Source of the DNA: Ehrlichia sp052043515
GTDB lineage: Bacteria > Pseudomonadota > Alphaproteobacteria > Rickettsiales > Anaplasmataceae
DNA: 64,000 bases
NCBI GenBank assembly: GCA_052043515.1
Contig: JBQEQX010000001.1
Coordinates: 186,001 to 250,000, forward strand
Direction of reading: 5' to 3'
Shown here: positions 19,844 to 31,212 of the stretch, in pieces
Layout of the letters: every line of letters begins with the position of its first letter
Numbering within the stretch: the stretch's first letter is position 1
The notes under the pieces: model-generated
The model's input: the letters and a program-made list of their open reading frames with translations, nothing else
Told to the model about the DNA's origin: nothing
Databases searched by the model: none
Position numbers and translations under genes: made by a program

Positions 19844-22451
19844 ATGAGTCAAAGTACTTGGATTATACACCATATGAATAATATTGCAACTAGTTCTCTT
19901 TGTCCTTTAACATGGATATCTGCATCAGCTGGAACAGGGAAAACAAGAACATTGGTGAACAGAGTTTTGAGATTACTAGTAACAGGTCACAGAAATATAC
20001 TTTGCTTAACGTTTACAAATGCAGCAGCACATGAAATGATAAAACGAATACATTCGACCCTTAGTACTTGGGCAATATTAACAGATGAAGAACTTAAAAA
20101 AAAATTACTAGATATTATGCCAAATAATATGACCATTCAAGAATGTAAAAGAGCAAGAGAATTATTTAGTAATTTACAAAATTTGTCACTTTCAATAAAA
20201 ACGATACACAGTTTTTGCTATCAACTAATATCTACTTTCCCAATAGAAGCAGGAATTTCCTCAAATTGTACAATCAAAGATTTTACAGAGTCTTTTACAA
20301 GAATCTTCTATAAACTCTTGTATGATCCTACAGTAAAACATCACTTATCAGCTATTTCAGATGAAATAACAGAAAATACAATTCTTGAGTTACTATATAA
20401 ATTATTAAGTAAGCAACATTATAATTTAAACAAAGATCTCGTATATAAAAAAACTTAAACTTGACAAAGCACAACCAAAGCAACAACTGGACATTGATAA
20501 CCAAGCATTGATACCCTTAATCAGAATCCTAAGTGAAGGAAGCACAAGAGACAAAAAAATTAGTAACAAGTTAGTTAAGTGGGCAGACTTACCTTATAAA
20601 TATAAAATACAAAAATCTAATGAATACATAAAGATATTTATCAACTTACCATCTCTAGAAAAAAAAACCTATATCACTAATAATAACAAAAAATACATTA
20701 ACTGCTTTCCCCGAAGCAGAAAAAATAATTTCAAATATACAAGACAAAATATTAGATTTTACAAAAAAATTTTTTTACGCCAATAAAATAGCAGAACGTA
20801 CAGTTCATTTGATTGAAATAGCAGAGTGCTTTGTAAAACTATACCAACAAGACAAACAAAAACTAAATTATTTAGATCATAATGATGTAATCGACTTAAC
20901 ATTAAACTTACTTACAAATCCAACGTACAAAGATTGGATACTGTTTCGTCTAGACAGTAAAATAGATCACATATTAATCGATGAATCACAGGATAATAGT
21001 GTAAAACAGTGGAACATTATTTCACAATTATGTGAAGAATTTTTTTCAGGTATTGGCACAACAGAAGGAATAAGGACACTATTTGTTGTTGGAGACATAA
21101 AACAATCCATATACAGCTTCCAAAACGCAAGACCTGATTACTTCGAACCTATGTGTAATTACTTTGCACAAGAAAGTACCCAATATCAAATATTGCATTT
21201 AAATAAATCATTCAGATCAACACCACCCATCCTCAAGTTAGTAGACAAAATATTTAATAATTTTCGCAAAGAAGTGTCCTTTAGCGACAAAGAAATAAAA
21301 CACGAAATTTTTAGAAAAAACGATCCAGGATATGTAGAAATATGGCCTATATTTAATACTAAAAACCACAAGCAAAGTTTTTTACTAGAACCTAAAGATC
21401 AAACGGATCCAGATTTCAATCTATTACTTGCATCAACCATCGCTAACAAGATTCATACGTGGATAAAAGGCAAAAGAATTTTACTAGGAAAGAACCGTAT
21501 AGTAGCACCAGGCGATTTTTTAATATTGGTAAGGCATAGGACTTGCTTCATAGACCATATAATCACAGCGTTAAAAAAGTTCAATATTCCTACCCTGGAA
21601 AGAGATAAATTCAAGATAATGGACTATATAATAATCCAGGACCTTATTAATTTAGGAGAATTTCTACTACTACCAGAAAATGATTTAGCCTTAACAGGGT
21701 TGTTAAAATCTCCAATTTTTGAATTTACGGAAGAACAAATATTTAATTTAGCATATAATAGGAACAACACGTACTTGTGGGAGGAGCTACAATCTAAGTT
21801 CGGGAATATATCAAATTATCTCAAGCAATTAATTAACATATCAAAACTACATAGCCCTTTAAATTTATACAATTATATTCTATCAGAACATAAACTCAAA
21901 TTCACAAAACGTTTGGGTCAATCAAACACAGAAATCATAGGAGAGTTCATCAATCTATTAATACAATTTGAATCTAATAATTTAAATTCATTGCAATCAT
22001 TTATACATTGGATAAAAAGTACTAATCCAGAAATAAAAAAGTGATATCAGTCCTACAAAAGATTATGTAAAAATAATGACAGTACATAGTGCAAAAAGGC
22101 ATGCAATCGCCTATAGTATTTTTATCAGATACCACAACTATACCAAAAAGTGATATACAGTTAGTATTTGACGAAGAATTTACACCATTCTGGCCTCGAA
22201 ATGATATTAATGAAGTGTGCGAACACCTTAAATATCAACAAAAGACAAATGAATACTACGAATACCTAAGACTACTTTATGTAGCTATGACTAGAGCAGA
22301 AGATGAACTATACATTACTGGAATACCGCCCATACATAATAAATCATGGTATGATATAATCTATAACCTAAACTATGCATACAAGAAAAAATATGTTTGC
22401 TTATACCCAACAACACAGGAAAAAGCAGAAGTTTTATACCTTGATGAGTAG
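19844..22451 (+). CDS. addA: UvrD/AddA-type DNA helicase (four frameshifts)
   Basis: Superfamily 1 helicase of the AddA/RecB group. Walker A is WISASAGTGKTRTLVNRV near residue 28, LCLTFTNAAAHEM is motif Ia, HILIDESQDNSVKQW is motif II, LFVVGDIKQSIYSFQNARPDYF is motif III, LNKSFRS follows, and MTVHSAKGMQSPIVFL plus LLYVAMTRAEDELYI are motifs V-VI. Extra A bases occur at 20447-20453, 20688-20693, 22035-22040 and 22093-22097; removing all four gives about 867 residues. No C-terminal RecB nuclease motif is visible, so the protein looks like a helicase without its nuclease domain. It would act in double-strand break repair with an AddB partner not in this window. Confidence 0.85.
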
Positions 22452-23153
22452 CTTCAAAACTATTTAAAATAAATTCATACGTGATCAACAACATAATTTA
22501 AAGCGAAAAAAATCGCATTTCCATCTAACATTTAACCTTAAGAAACGCAAACATTAATCCTAAGAGATACTACCAATTAAAACCTATACAACATCATAAA
22601 TTATTATGCTCTGTTAAATCTTAATGTGCTAATAATAGAAAATTTTTAACATGTTATCATTTAATCACACCGTATAAAAAAACTTATAAAAAAATATAAC
22701 AGTTGACCTCTAATAAATTCTTATCTAATTTATGTATACATAAGTACTAATTTTTAGAGAACTCTCCTTTAAATCGTCACATTGTCATAGGTGAGCGCTG
22801 CCTATCTATGAACTTTTTAAGCAATCTTCCTTCTTTAAAAAATTTATGTGTATCTATTGACGCAAGAATTCATAAATAAACACAACTAAATACTTATAGC
22901 AACTACTTGACAACAACATACAAAAGAACTCACTAAAATTACTTATTAATAAAAACACTAATTTCCAACAGAACCTTTCACAACAGGAATAATTTTCGTC
23001 AGCAAGAGCATTGATTTTTTAACAACCTCACGGAACAAGTAACGCTATCTAAAGCAAGCACTATCTAGGGCACAAAACACCATAAACATTTTTCAATAGA
23101 GACAACATTAAACACACTTACACAAATAAAACCATTGTTTTTGAATAAGTAAT
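22452..23153. other. 702 bp non-coding spacer between convergent genes
   Basis: Lies between the addA end and the oxidoreductase end, so it holds terminators rather than promoters. Very AT-rich, stops in all frames, no clear long hairpin, tRNA or protein remnant seen. Confidence 0.6.
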
Positions 23154-24128
23154 TTATAGTACGATAACATTCAATCCGGTAAGCTTCCTATTTTCCAAAT
23201 CTTGATGTGCTGTTACTATGTCATCGAATTTATATATTTTATTTATATTAACCTTTATATAATTTTTCCTTATTACTTCAAAAAGTTCCATAGCTGTCAT
23301 GGATAAATCAAAGCTTGAGCGTTTATAGTGAAAGACCAAAGGTGCAGTAAAAAACAATGACCTAGAACTTAACATGGTAGCACTAACATTAGGTATAGCT
23401 CCTGATATTTGACCATAGGAAACATAAATTCCAAAAATACTAAGCGATTCAAAGGATACCTGACTAACTGATGCCCCAACAGAATCATAAACCACATTCA
23501 CACCAACACCTTGAGTAATGTCCATCACTTGTTCGACAAAATTTTTACTATTACCATGTACTATATAAGAACACCCAGAACGTAAGGCGATATTTGCTCT
23601 ATCATCAGAACTGATCACACCTATAACCCTGCACCCCTTATGATTAGCCCACTGACACAGTATTTGTCCTACACCGCCAGTTGCCCCATGTACTAAAGCA
23701 AAAGTTTTAGGACGTATTGCATAGACTAAATGCGTCAGATAATGTGCAGTCATACCCTTAAATAACGCTGCAGCTGCAACTTGATCAGTAATATCACTTG
23801 GTATCCTTACTAAGTATTTTTGGTTTACAATTCTTTTTTCAGAATAAGCACCTCCAGATACTGTACAGTAACCTACCCTGTCACCAACATTAAAAACCTC
23901 AACATCTTTACCTAATTTCTCTATCACTCCTACTGCTTCAATTCCAAGGACAGTAGGAAACTTTTTACTCTTACGCATACCATTACGACATTCAATATCA
24001 TAACGATTTAACCCGATAGCTGTGTGTTTTATTAACACTTCATCATCTTTGGGCTCACCAATATTATGATTAACATATTTTAAAGTTTCAGAACCACCGT
24101 TTTTATCAATAACAACAACTTTTACCAT
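23154..24128 (-). CDS. Quinone oxidoreductase / zinc-independent MDR-family dehydrogenase
   Basis: Medium-chain dehydrogenase/reductase using NADPH, closest to QOR (zeta-crystallin type). The catalytic domain begins MVKVVVIDKNGGSETLKYV; LGIEAVGVIEKLGKDVEVFNVGDRVGY is typical. The Rossmann part contains ALVHGATGGVGQILCQWANHKGCRVIG. The zinc-binding Cys pattern of alcohol dehydrogenases is absent. Start at 24128 is preferred over an ATG ten codons upstream because family members begin here. About 324 residues, intact. The 5' end is duplicated just upstream. Confidence 0.86.
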   Translation of the reverse strand: MVKVVVIDKNGGSETLKYVNHNIGEPKDDEVLIKHTAIGLNRYDIECRNGMRKSKKFPTVLGIEAVGVIEKLGKDVEVFNVGDRVGYCTVSGGAYSEKRIVNQKYLVRIPSDITDQVAAAALFKGMTAHYLTHLVYAIRPKTFALVHGATGGVGQILCQWANHKGCRVIGVISSDDRANIALRSGCSYIVHGNSKNFVEQVMDITQGVGVNVVYDSVGASVSQVSFESLSIFGIYVSYGQISGAIPNVSATMLSSRSLFFTAPLVFHYKRSSFDLSMTAMELFEVIRKNYIKVNINKIYKFDDIVTAHQDLENRKLTGLNVIVL

Positions 24129-24323
24129 AACATTACATAATACATAACAAAAATTCACTTATTTTATTTAGTTAGAAACTAACAATAAAGTTCATATGAT
24201 TAACATATTTTAAAGTTTCAGAACCACCAGTTTTATCAATAATAATAGCTTTTACCATAACATTACATAATTTATAACAAAAATTCACTTATCTATTTAG
24301 TTAGAAACCAACAATAAAGTTCA
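24066..24323 (+). repeat. Tandem duplication of the oxidoreductase 5' end, two copies of about 130 bp
   Basis: 24066-24195 (the first codons of the oxidoreductase gene plus its leader) recurs at 24196-24323 with a few substitutions and small gaps. The outer copy would encode a near-copy of the first residues of the gene followed directly by the leader sequence of the other, so it is an inactive fragment. Tandem duplications of gene ends in spacers are known from Ehrlichia ruminantium. Confidence 0.9.
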
Positions 24324-25122
24324 GAAGCCCGCCTGATATCTACATGATATCTTTTAAATTTAATACATCAATATTAATTAATAACAAACATCCTCACTCA
24401 AACATTTACATAAAGCTACACATGCATTTCTTTCTAATAAAAATAAAAAATATTATGCAAACAGTTACCTTACTCTAGGTAGGCAATCATTATAAATAAA
24501 AATTATGCATAAAATATTTATTACAAGTTTATAAAAAGAATAATTTCACTACTGTTTTTCTATGCACTAAATGTACTAAATTTGCTTTTGTATCTCACTA
24601 CATCTCCCATAGCATAAACTGACTCATAAATTCTATAAAAATAATCAATAAACTTTACTTAACTGTGCGTTGATTTTTCAATAATTTCCGGAAGATATAG
24701 TATAATCTTCCTGATCACAAAGCACACACTGGTACTTTTACACAACCATATCAACCATTAGCTATACAACTATTCTCACTTGAACTAAAAATTGAAAACA
24801 AACAGGATGAATTCACTCTACGTACTATCACTCAAAATATTATAGCAACAGTACTCTATACCACTAATACACACAGATAGATTCAGAAAAAATTTAATGG
24901 TACTTTCCTTACTAAGTTACATCTATTTTTGGTAGTATACATACCGAGTCACTTTACAGTTTAACAATAAAGCCATCAGTAATTATTTACACCATACCAT
25001 GATTCTATTTACCAAGACATACTTCACAATAAACTTTCGTAACCACAAACACTTATGCACAGCAGCTGCCTCTATTACATAATTCCAGAGAAAGTAGCTA
25101 CACATTTCACACAAATAAATAA
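24324..25122. other. About 800 bp non-coding spacer
   Basis: Upstream of the oxidoreductase and downstream of the secretion ABC gene, both on the minus strand. AT-rich with no protein-like frame, no tRNA, and no obvious hairpin terminator. It presumably holds the oxidoreductase promoter beyond the duplicated leader. Confidence 0.55.
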
Positions 25123-26905
25123 TCACCTCCCTGTATTTTCTGAATCAACAGCTAAAGGTTTAGATTGACTTTCTGGCTGAGAATTTGGTGCGCTGTAATT
25201 AGAAACAATTCTACTTAGGACTTCATCTCTAGGACCAATAGCAGTAATCACACCATCATTCATAACTAATACTTTATCAACAGCATTAAGTAATTGTATT
25301 TTGTGAGTCATAATAAAAGTGGTAATACTATTCTTTTTTGCATAAAGTAACGCATTCACCAAACTTGACTCTGACCTTCCGTCCAAATTGGCATTTGGCT
25401 CATCAAGGACTAAAAGTCTTATATCCCCATAAAATGCTCTCGCTAAACCTAACATCTGCTTTTGTCCACCAGATAGAATGCAACCACTGGAACCAATTAC
25501 AGTATCATACCCATTAGGTAAACTTAAAATCAATTCATGTACACCAGCAATTTGAGCAGCTTTTACTACCTCACCAGGATCAGGATTTGGCATCATCCTT
25601 GCAATATTAACTTTTACAGGAGCATTAAATAATTCTATATCCTGTGGAAGATAACCAATATAGTGTCCAAAATCCTCCCTATTCCAAGTATAAACATTTG
25701 CACCATCAAGTCTGACAACACCTGATATTGGCTTCCATACACCTACTAACAATTTCGCTATAGTAGATTTTCCGGAAGCACTAGGTCCTATAACACCTAC
25801 AATATCTCCAACTTCTACTGAAAAAGACACACCTTTAATAGTTGGCTTACCTGCACCATAAGGAGTAAAGAACACATGATCAAATGTCACCTTTCCTTTA
25901 GGAGCTGGCAAAGACATAGTTTGTTCTCTTTTTTGGAGAAGTCAAAAGTAATATTTGTAATCTCTTATAAGATATTCGGGCTGATATTAACATTTTCCAA
26001 GTATTAATTGATGCTTCAAAAGGAGCTAACGCTCTACCCATCAAAATTGATGAGGCAATAATTCCTCCAGCAGTTTTATGTCCTAAAACTGCAAGAAGTG
26101 CTCCAACTCCTATCACTGATATCTGCAAAATTGATCTAATAAATTTGGTAATCCCAGAAATCAAATTCGAACGGTTTTGCGCTTTGATCTGCATCGCCCG
26201 ATTTCGATCATTTTTCCCAGCCCAATCATCTACAATATGATTAACCATTCCCATTGCCTCAACCACTTCGGCATTACGAGTTGCAATATCAATTGAATTA
26301 ATATTACGTATTCCTTCTTCACTCACCTCTTGTAATACCTTCTTCGTTGCTAATTCATTCCACACAGCCATAGATGTCAACAACACTACTCCTAATATAG
26401 CAATACAACCTGTTACAGTATGTATCATGAAAATAGCAATAAGATATAGAACTGCCCATGGAGTGTCAAACAACGAAAATATACCAAACCCAGTAATAAA
26501 ACCTTTCACAACACCTAAATCACGAATTACTTCCCCACTTGAAGTAGATGACTTTACAGAAGTCAAGCCAATGGATTTTACAATAAGATCAGGAGTAACT
26601 ACCTTATCTATCCAATCACCAACTTTAGACATAACTAAAGACCTACATATTTCCAGTATCGCAGAACAAGCAAAAGCACCAATTGTTATCGCACTTAACA
26701 TAATCAAAGTAGATAAACTTCCGCTTGAAAGTACCCTATCCAAAACTTGAGAAGTATACAATGGCAAAAACAACATTAATAAATTAATGGCAGAACTGAA
26801 CCAAAAAATAAACCAAAAAACACTTTTACATTTTTCTAAACTAGTATACAGAATACTTTTTTTTAGTTCTTTCATTGCCTGAAAGTTAAAATTTACTCCT
26901 TCCAC
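25123..26905 (-). CDS. Type I secretion ABC transporter, permease/ATPase fusion (one frameshift)
   Basis: PrtD/AprD-like inner-membrane component of a type I secretion system. The first 330 residues hold the transmembrane domain with hydrophobic segments (INLLMLFLPLYTSQVLDRVL, LIMLSAITIGAFACSAIL, WAVLYLIAIFMIHTVTGCIAI). The ATPase part has Walker A GPSASGKSTIAK, signature LSGGQKQMLGLARAF, Walker B LLVLDEPNANLD and switch His in FIMTHK. The halves are joined by removing one A from an A6 run on the coding strand (25929-25934). Restored length about 593 residues. In Ehrlichia this system exports repeat-bearing effectors, matching the repeat/ankyrin gene about 5 kb away. The membrane fusion and outer membrane partners are not in this window. 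Confidence 0.88.
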
Positions 26906-27058
26906 AGGTCCCTCTAAATAATTAATAATTGTATCATCACAATATATCTATATTAAATAAACAATACAGGTATTTAATAAATTTTCATACAAATAATTTT
27001 TAATTGAAATCAAGCTATACAATATGATATAGTCCGCCATATTTTATATTCTATAAAC

Positions 27059-27250
27059 ATGTTTAACAATACAGCCGCATTAATAGTAATTTTAGTTTTT
27101 GTATCATTAACCTTAGCATCTTTAATATCTGGGGTAGTACTAATGGCTATTAGCAATGAATTCTACATGAAATACAGAAACAAAATCATGATAATAAGAG
27201 TACTTTTGCAATTCACATCACTAATCCTGATAATACTATTTTTTAAATAG
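27059..27250 (+). CDS. Small two-helix membrane protein (HIG1-like)
   Basis: 63 residues with two hydrophobic helices (ALIVILVFVSLTLASLISGVVL and IIRVLLQFTSLILIILFF) around a short polar turn with NEFYMKYRNKIM. This hairpin resembles HIG1/twin-transmembrane proteins associated with respiratory complexes in alphaproteobacteria. Intact. It lies 153 bp upstream of the gene encoding the first T1SS transporter on the other strand and 174 bp before folP. Assignment is by topology and motif only. Confidence 0.6.
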   Translation: MFNNTAALIVILVFVSLTLASLISGVVLMAISNEFYMKYRNKIMIIRVLLQFTSLILIILFFK

Positions 27251-27424
27251 GAAGATGCTTTAATGGAATTGAATACGACACTATATAGCATTTAAGTTAC
27301 ACTCTAGATTCATTTTCACATGTAGGAAAGGTCTCCACTGTATGACAAAGCATTTAATAAGTTAGGTTTGTTAAGTATAAATAATCTATACAGGAGTTAC
27401 TATTTTAAATGGGAGAATTCTTAA

Positions 27425-28271
27425 ATGAGATTGGACACAAAATTAATTGGTATATTAAATTATACTCCGGATTCATTTTCAGATGGAGGAAAATTCTTCA
27501 CTATAGAAAAAGCATTGCAACAAGTTAAAGACCTAATCGATGGCGGAGCAGATATAATAGACGTAGGAGCAGAGTCAACAAGACCTACGTATTTATACAC
27601 AAAGCATGGTGGTAACATTATATCCCAAAGTGATGAATGGAATAGACTACAAAATATACTTCCCACAATAATAGAAATTGCACACAGCAGCAATGTTCAA
27701 GTAAGCATAGATACTAGGCACGCAAAAACTGCAGAAAATGCAATAGAATTAAATGTAGATTATATAAATGATGTAAGTACATTATCGGATGACAGCATGA
27801 CTCAAGTTCTGCAGAATAGTTCCGCTAGTATTATCATTACTCATAATTTAGGTATTCCATTAATCAAAGGAAATAATATACCAGAAGGCTGCGATCCAAT
27901 TAATGAAATTATAACATGGGCACAGAAATACATTTCAAAACTAATAAAGGCAGGAATTAGCAAAGATAGAATTATTATTGACCCAGGTATAGGATTTAGC
28001 AAAACAAGCATTCAATCGTTATATATACTAAACAATATTGATAAACTAAAATCTCTAAACTATCCAATATGTGTTGGTCACTCACGAAAATTTTTTCTTT
28101 CTTTATGTAGGTTAAACGATCCCACATACGATAATGCCACATTAGTAGCTTCAATTCTACTATTTCAAAAAAGGAATAAACTTTGTCAGAGTACATAACG
28201 TTCATTTACACAGCGAAGCACTAAATGTTTTAAAAAAAATACAACAATCCGTAGATTTAAGTAACATCTAG
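27425..28271 (+). CDS. folP: Dihydropteroate synthase, copy 1 (one frameshift)
   Basis: Condenses p-aminobenzoate with the pterin pyrophosphate in folate synthesis. Motifs are intact: GILNYTPDSFSDGGKFF, GADIIDVGAESTRP, VQVSIDTRHAKTA, IIIDPGIGFSKT and GHSRKFF. One A too many in an A6 run at 28167-28172; the corrected frame ends VRVHNVHLHSEAL, the family C-terminal motif. About 281 residues. It starts after a 174 bp gap and overlaps a perfect palindrome at its stop. The sibling gene lies 212 bp downstream. Confidence 0.9.
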
Positions 28272-28284
28272 ATGTTACTTAAAT
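28255..28284 (+). terminator. Perfect 30 bp palindrome at the end of folP copy 1
   Basis: Two 15-base arms, ATTTAAGTAACATCT and its reverse complement, meet at 28269/28270 across the folP stop codon (TAG). A hairpin of this strength followed by T-rich sequence (TTATCTTATATATTTTTTG) could terminate transcription. It may also be an inverted-repeat protein site; low GC in the arms makes the terminator idea moderate. Confidence 0.5.
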
Positions 28285-28483
28285 TTATCTTATATATTTT
28301 TTGAAAATTCTAATATTTTTTACGTGATAGTTCGACAAATTCATTATATAAAAAGGTGTATGGCGATGTTAATGTTAAATTTACAGTAAAAAAATTCTAG
28401 ATTAATCGCTAGAAAAAAGCTACAAAGCTTGTGTCACTGTACTCACACATTACTAACATTTTTATCGGAGTAATAACTTTATC

Positions 28484-29337
28484 ATGAGATTCAATACAAG
28501 AATAATTGGCGTTTTAAACTTTACTCCTGATTCATTTTCAGATGGGAACAAGTTTTTTTACTGTTGATAAAGCATTAAAACAAGTCGAGCATCTAATTGA
28601 TGGAGGAACAGATATAATAGATGTCGGAGCAGAATCAGGTAAACCAAAGTATATATATGAAAGTGATGAAACTCTAATAACGCAAGAAGAGGAATGGAAA
28701 AGATTGGAATGCATACTACCCAAAATTATAGAGATTGCTCACAGTCGTAATGTTCAAGTTAGCATAGATACTAGAAATGCAAAAACTGCAGAAAAAGCGT
28801 TAGAGCTGAATGCCGACATAATAAATGATTGTACTGCACTAGCAGATCCTAAGATGATACCAGTATTAAAAAATAGTAATGCCAAAATTATAGTTGTTCA
28901 CAATTTAGGAGTACCATTAATAAAGGGTAATTTCATAGCAAAAGGCAAAAATCCGATTACTGAAATTAAATCATATTTAGAGAATTGTACCAAAAAAACT
29001 AATAGATGAAGGTATATCCAGAGATAGGATTATTATCGATCCAGGTATAGGTATAGGCAAAAATGGTATACAATCATTATACATAATGAGAAACATTGGA
29101 AAATTAAAAGCACTAAAATATCCAATATGTTTAGGCCATTCACGAAAATCTTGTTTTATGCCATTTAAACTACACGATCCAACGCGAGATAATGCCACAT
29201 TAATTACATCAGCTGCTTTATTTTCAAAAGGAATAGAGTTTTTTAGAGTACATAATGCTCACATACATAGCGAAGCATTTGATATTCTAACCAAGATGAT
29301 GCAGGTTAACTTAAAAGATGTGTACAACTCTTTATAA
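28484..29337 (+). CDS. Dihydropteroate synthase-like protein, diverged copy 2 (two frameshifts)
   Basis: Paralogue of the upstream folP, same length (about 283 residues after removal of one T at 28553-28559 and one A at 28992-28998). It aligns throughout: GVLNFTPDSFSDG, DIIDVGAES, VSIDTRNAKTA, IIIDPGIGIGKN, GHSRKSC, VHNAHIHSEAF. But DGG becomes DGN, and the sulfa-loop ESTRP becomes ESGKP, removing the Arg-Pro typical of active enzymes. Other motifs are kept. It could have altered substrate use or be losing function. It arose by tandem duplication. Confidence 0.82.
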
Positions 29338-29688
29338 AAGAACATATTTACCTTAGAACGCCACATACATCTGATCATGATCAACGGTGTGTTAGATACT
29401 TTAAAACATATGATCTACTATACATCACAAGTTCGTAGCCTTCCTACAAAATGGCCTCGTAAATAATTTGAAGAAATACTACCCGGTAAAGTATATATTT
29501 CCAATACATATAAATCCGTTATTAAAATGATTGAAAACAAATACATTTAAAAATATCTCCTACCTAAATAAAAAAACATCTAGGTCACACATAGTTAGAT
29601 CTGCTCAACTTATGTATTTTACTTCGTCTGTTGACACTTAATTTTGAATTCTTTATTCCACACCAGCCCATTCAACAATAACAAAACG
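29338..29688. other. 351 bp non-coding spacer
   Basis: Separates the second folP-like gene from a minus-strand hypothetical gene (convergent ends). AT-rich and without recognisable genes. A near-palindromic TCTGATCATGATCAACG at about 29370 is short. Confidence 0.5.
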
Positions 29689-30834
29689 CTATAAATTTAC
29701 ACCTTCTTCAGTATGCACATCAACACGTTCCATAGCTAAATGACTTATTACAGAGTTTGCATCTTCTTGACATGATTTTTTAGAAACACAAACTAATACC
29801 ACAGACATAGTAACTAAAACAATATTGACAGAACACATACCAATAGAAAGATACTCCAAACTTATTAAATCAACTACATTATTAACGTGCATTAACACAA
29901 GCAATAATACAGAAAAATTAAACAAGAGTTGAATGATCGATAAAGTGATTCCTAGACATGTAGTTATGTTTCTTTTTACATTTCTCTTATTAGAAGACAA
30001 AGGTTTTAATTTGCCATCAGTGCCATACTGACACATGGTACGAAAAGCAGTTATATCTCTTTCCACATCTTTCCTACTAGAACCAGGTAGTAAGGTCTCA
30101 GTCTTACCATCAGTACCATATTGAATTAAAGATTGAAAATACTTATGAAGTACAATATGGTTCACTAGCCTTGTATAACTATTTTCAACTTTTTTTATTA
30201 AGTTCTTCATTCGCAGGAGGAAAGTATCTATTTTCAACAAGAGACTTTATATACGCCATATCCACAAGTGCAAGTATAAGTTTTTCACTATATAAGTCTA
30301 TGACCTCTTTTAAAGCATGAGAATCAAATTTCAAATAGAAGCAAGCATCACCAAATTCCTCTGCACTAAGAGATCTACTTTTTTCCCAAATATCAAACAA
30401 TTTTGAATGCCTACAATTTGCACGCTTCAGTGCCTCATTACTTTTAACTGTAGGTATAACTACACGTTCATAAATAATATGAGATTTGCATTTAACTACT
30501 TCATCTAATAAAGAAGAAACATATTCTCTATAATCTCTTATCTTGTCACTAGACATGTATTTTTTTCTATCTTGGATGTCAATATCGAATACTGTTAAAA
30601 GACATTCTCTTATTTTTTTTCTATATGCTTAGATTCCTCACAGTCAATTACTTGCCCTTTAGCTTCCATACCATAATATCTTGGTATGTTATCTTTTATA
30701 TTACTTATACTATCTAATAAAAAATCTAAGACGCTCTTAGTTTTACTATCATGCTTATACTGACTAGAATAATATAATATTATTTCTAAAGTACTGTTGA
30801 TTAAATTGTCCACTCCTAACATTATTGAGCCCAT
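29689..30834 (-). CDS. Membrane protein of unknown function with an internal repeat (two compensating frameshifts)
   Basis: Three frames join into one protein of about 381 residues when one A is added at a T8 run of the plus strand (30613-30620) and one removed at a T7 run (30190-30196). It starts MGSIMLGVDNLINSTLEII and is helical and soluble for about 220 residues. A 31-residue unit then occurs twice, each beginning QYGTDGK (30103-30123 and 30010-30030 on the plus strand), followed by two adjacent hydrophobic helices (LLFNFSVLLLVLMHV, MCSVNIVLVTMSVVLVCV) and a short polar tail. I do not recognise the family. The topology suggests a C-terminally anchored membrane protein. A host-directed role is only a guess. 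Confidence 0.6.
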
Positions 30835-31212
30835 TTAACACTCCGAGATTCATTATAAAATTAGAATATTATAATAAGTTTTATACTTTTCAATTTTAAA
30901 TTGTAATTAATATAGTTAATCTGTAAATTTGATTGTATATTTAAAGAAATTCTTAACTATTTGAAGTAATTTTTTTATATACTGTGCTTCCTATTCATCC
31001 AACAAAATACAACAGTAATTCGAAGTCTAAATAAGAGATTGCAGAACATACATCCAACATATAAACAAAAATTTCAACAGTCACAGATATCTAAATACAA
31101 ATACAAAAAAGTTGATGGAATTACTGTGAAAAACATTAATTTTTACTTTTTTTTATTTGAAGATTAAGTATTAGCAGTTATAGTATTACCAGCCAAATTC
31201 TTTATATACGCT
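30835..31212. other. 378 bp divergent spacer between the hypothetical gene and carB
   Basis: Must contain promoters in both directions, but I cannot identify clear -35/-10 pairs. Extremely AT-rich with long A and T runs. No RNA gene seen. Confidence 0.5.
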
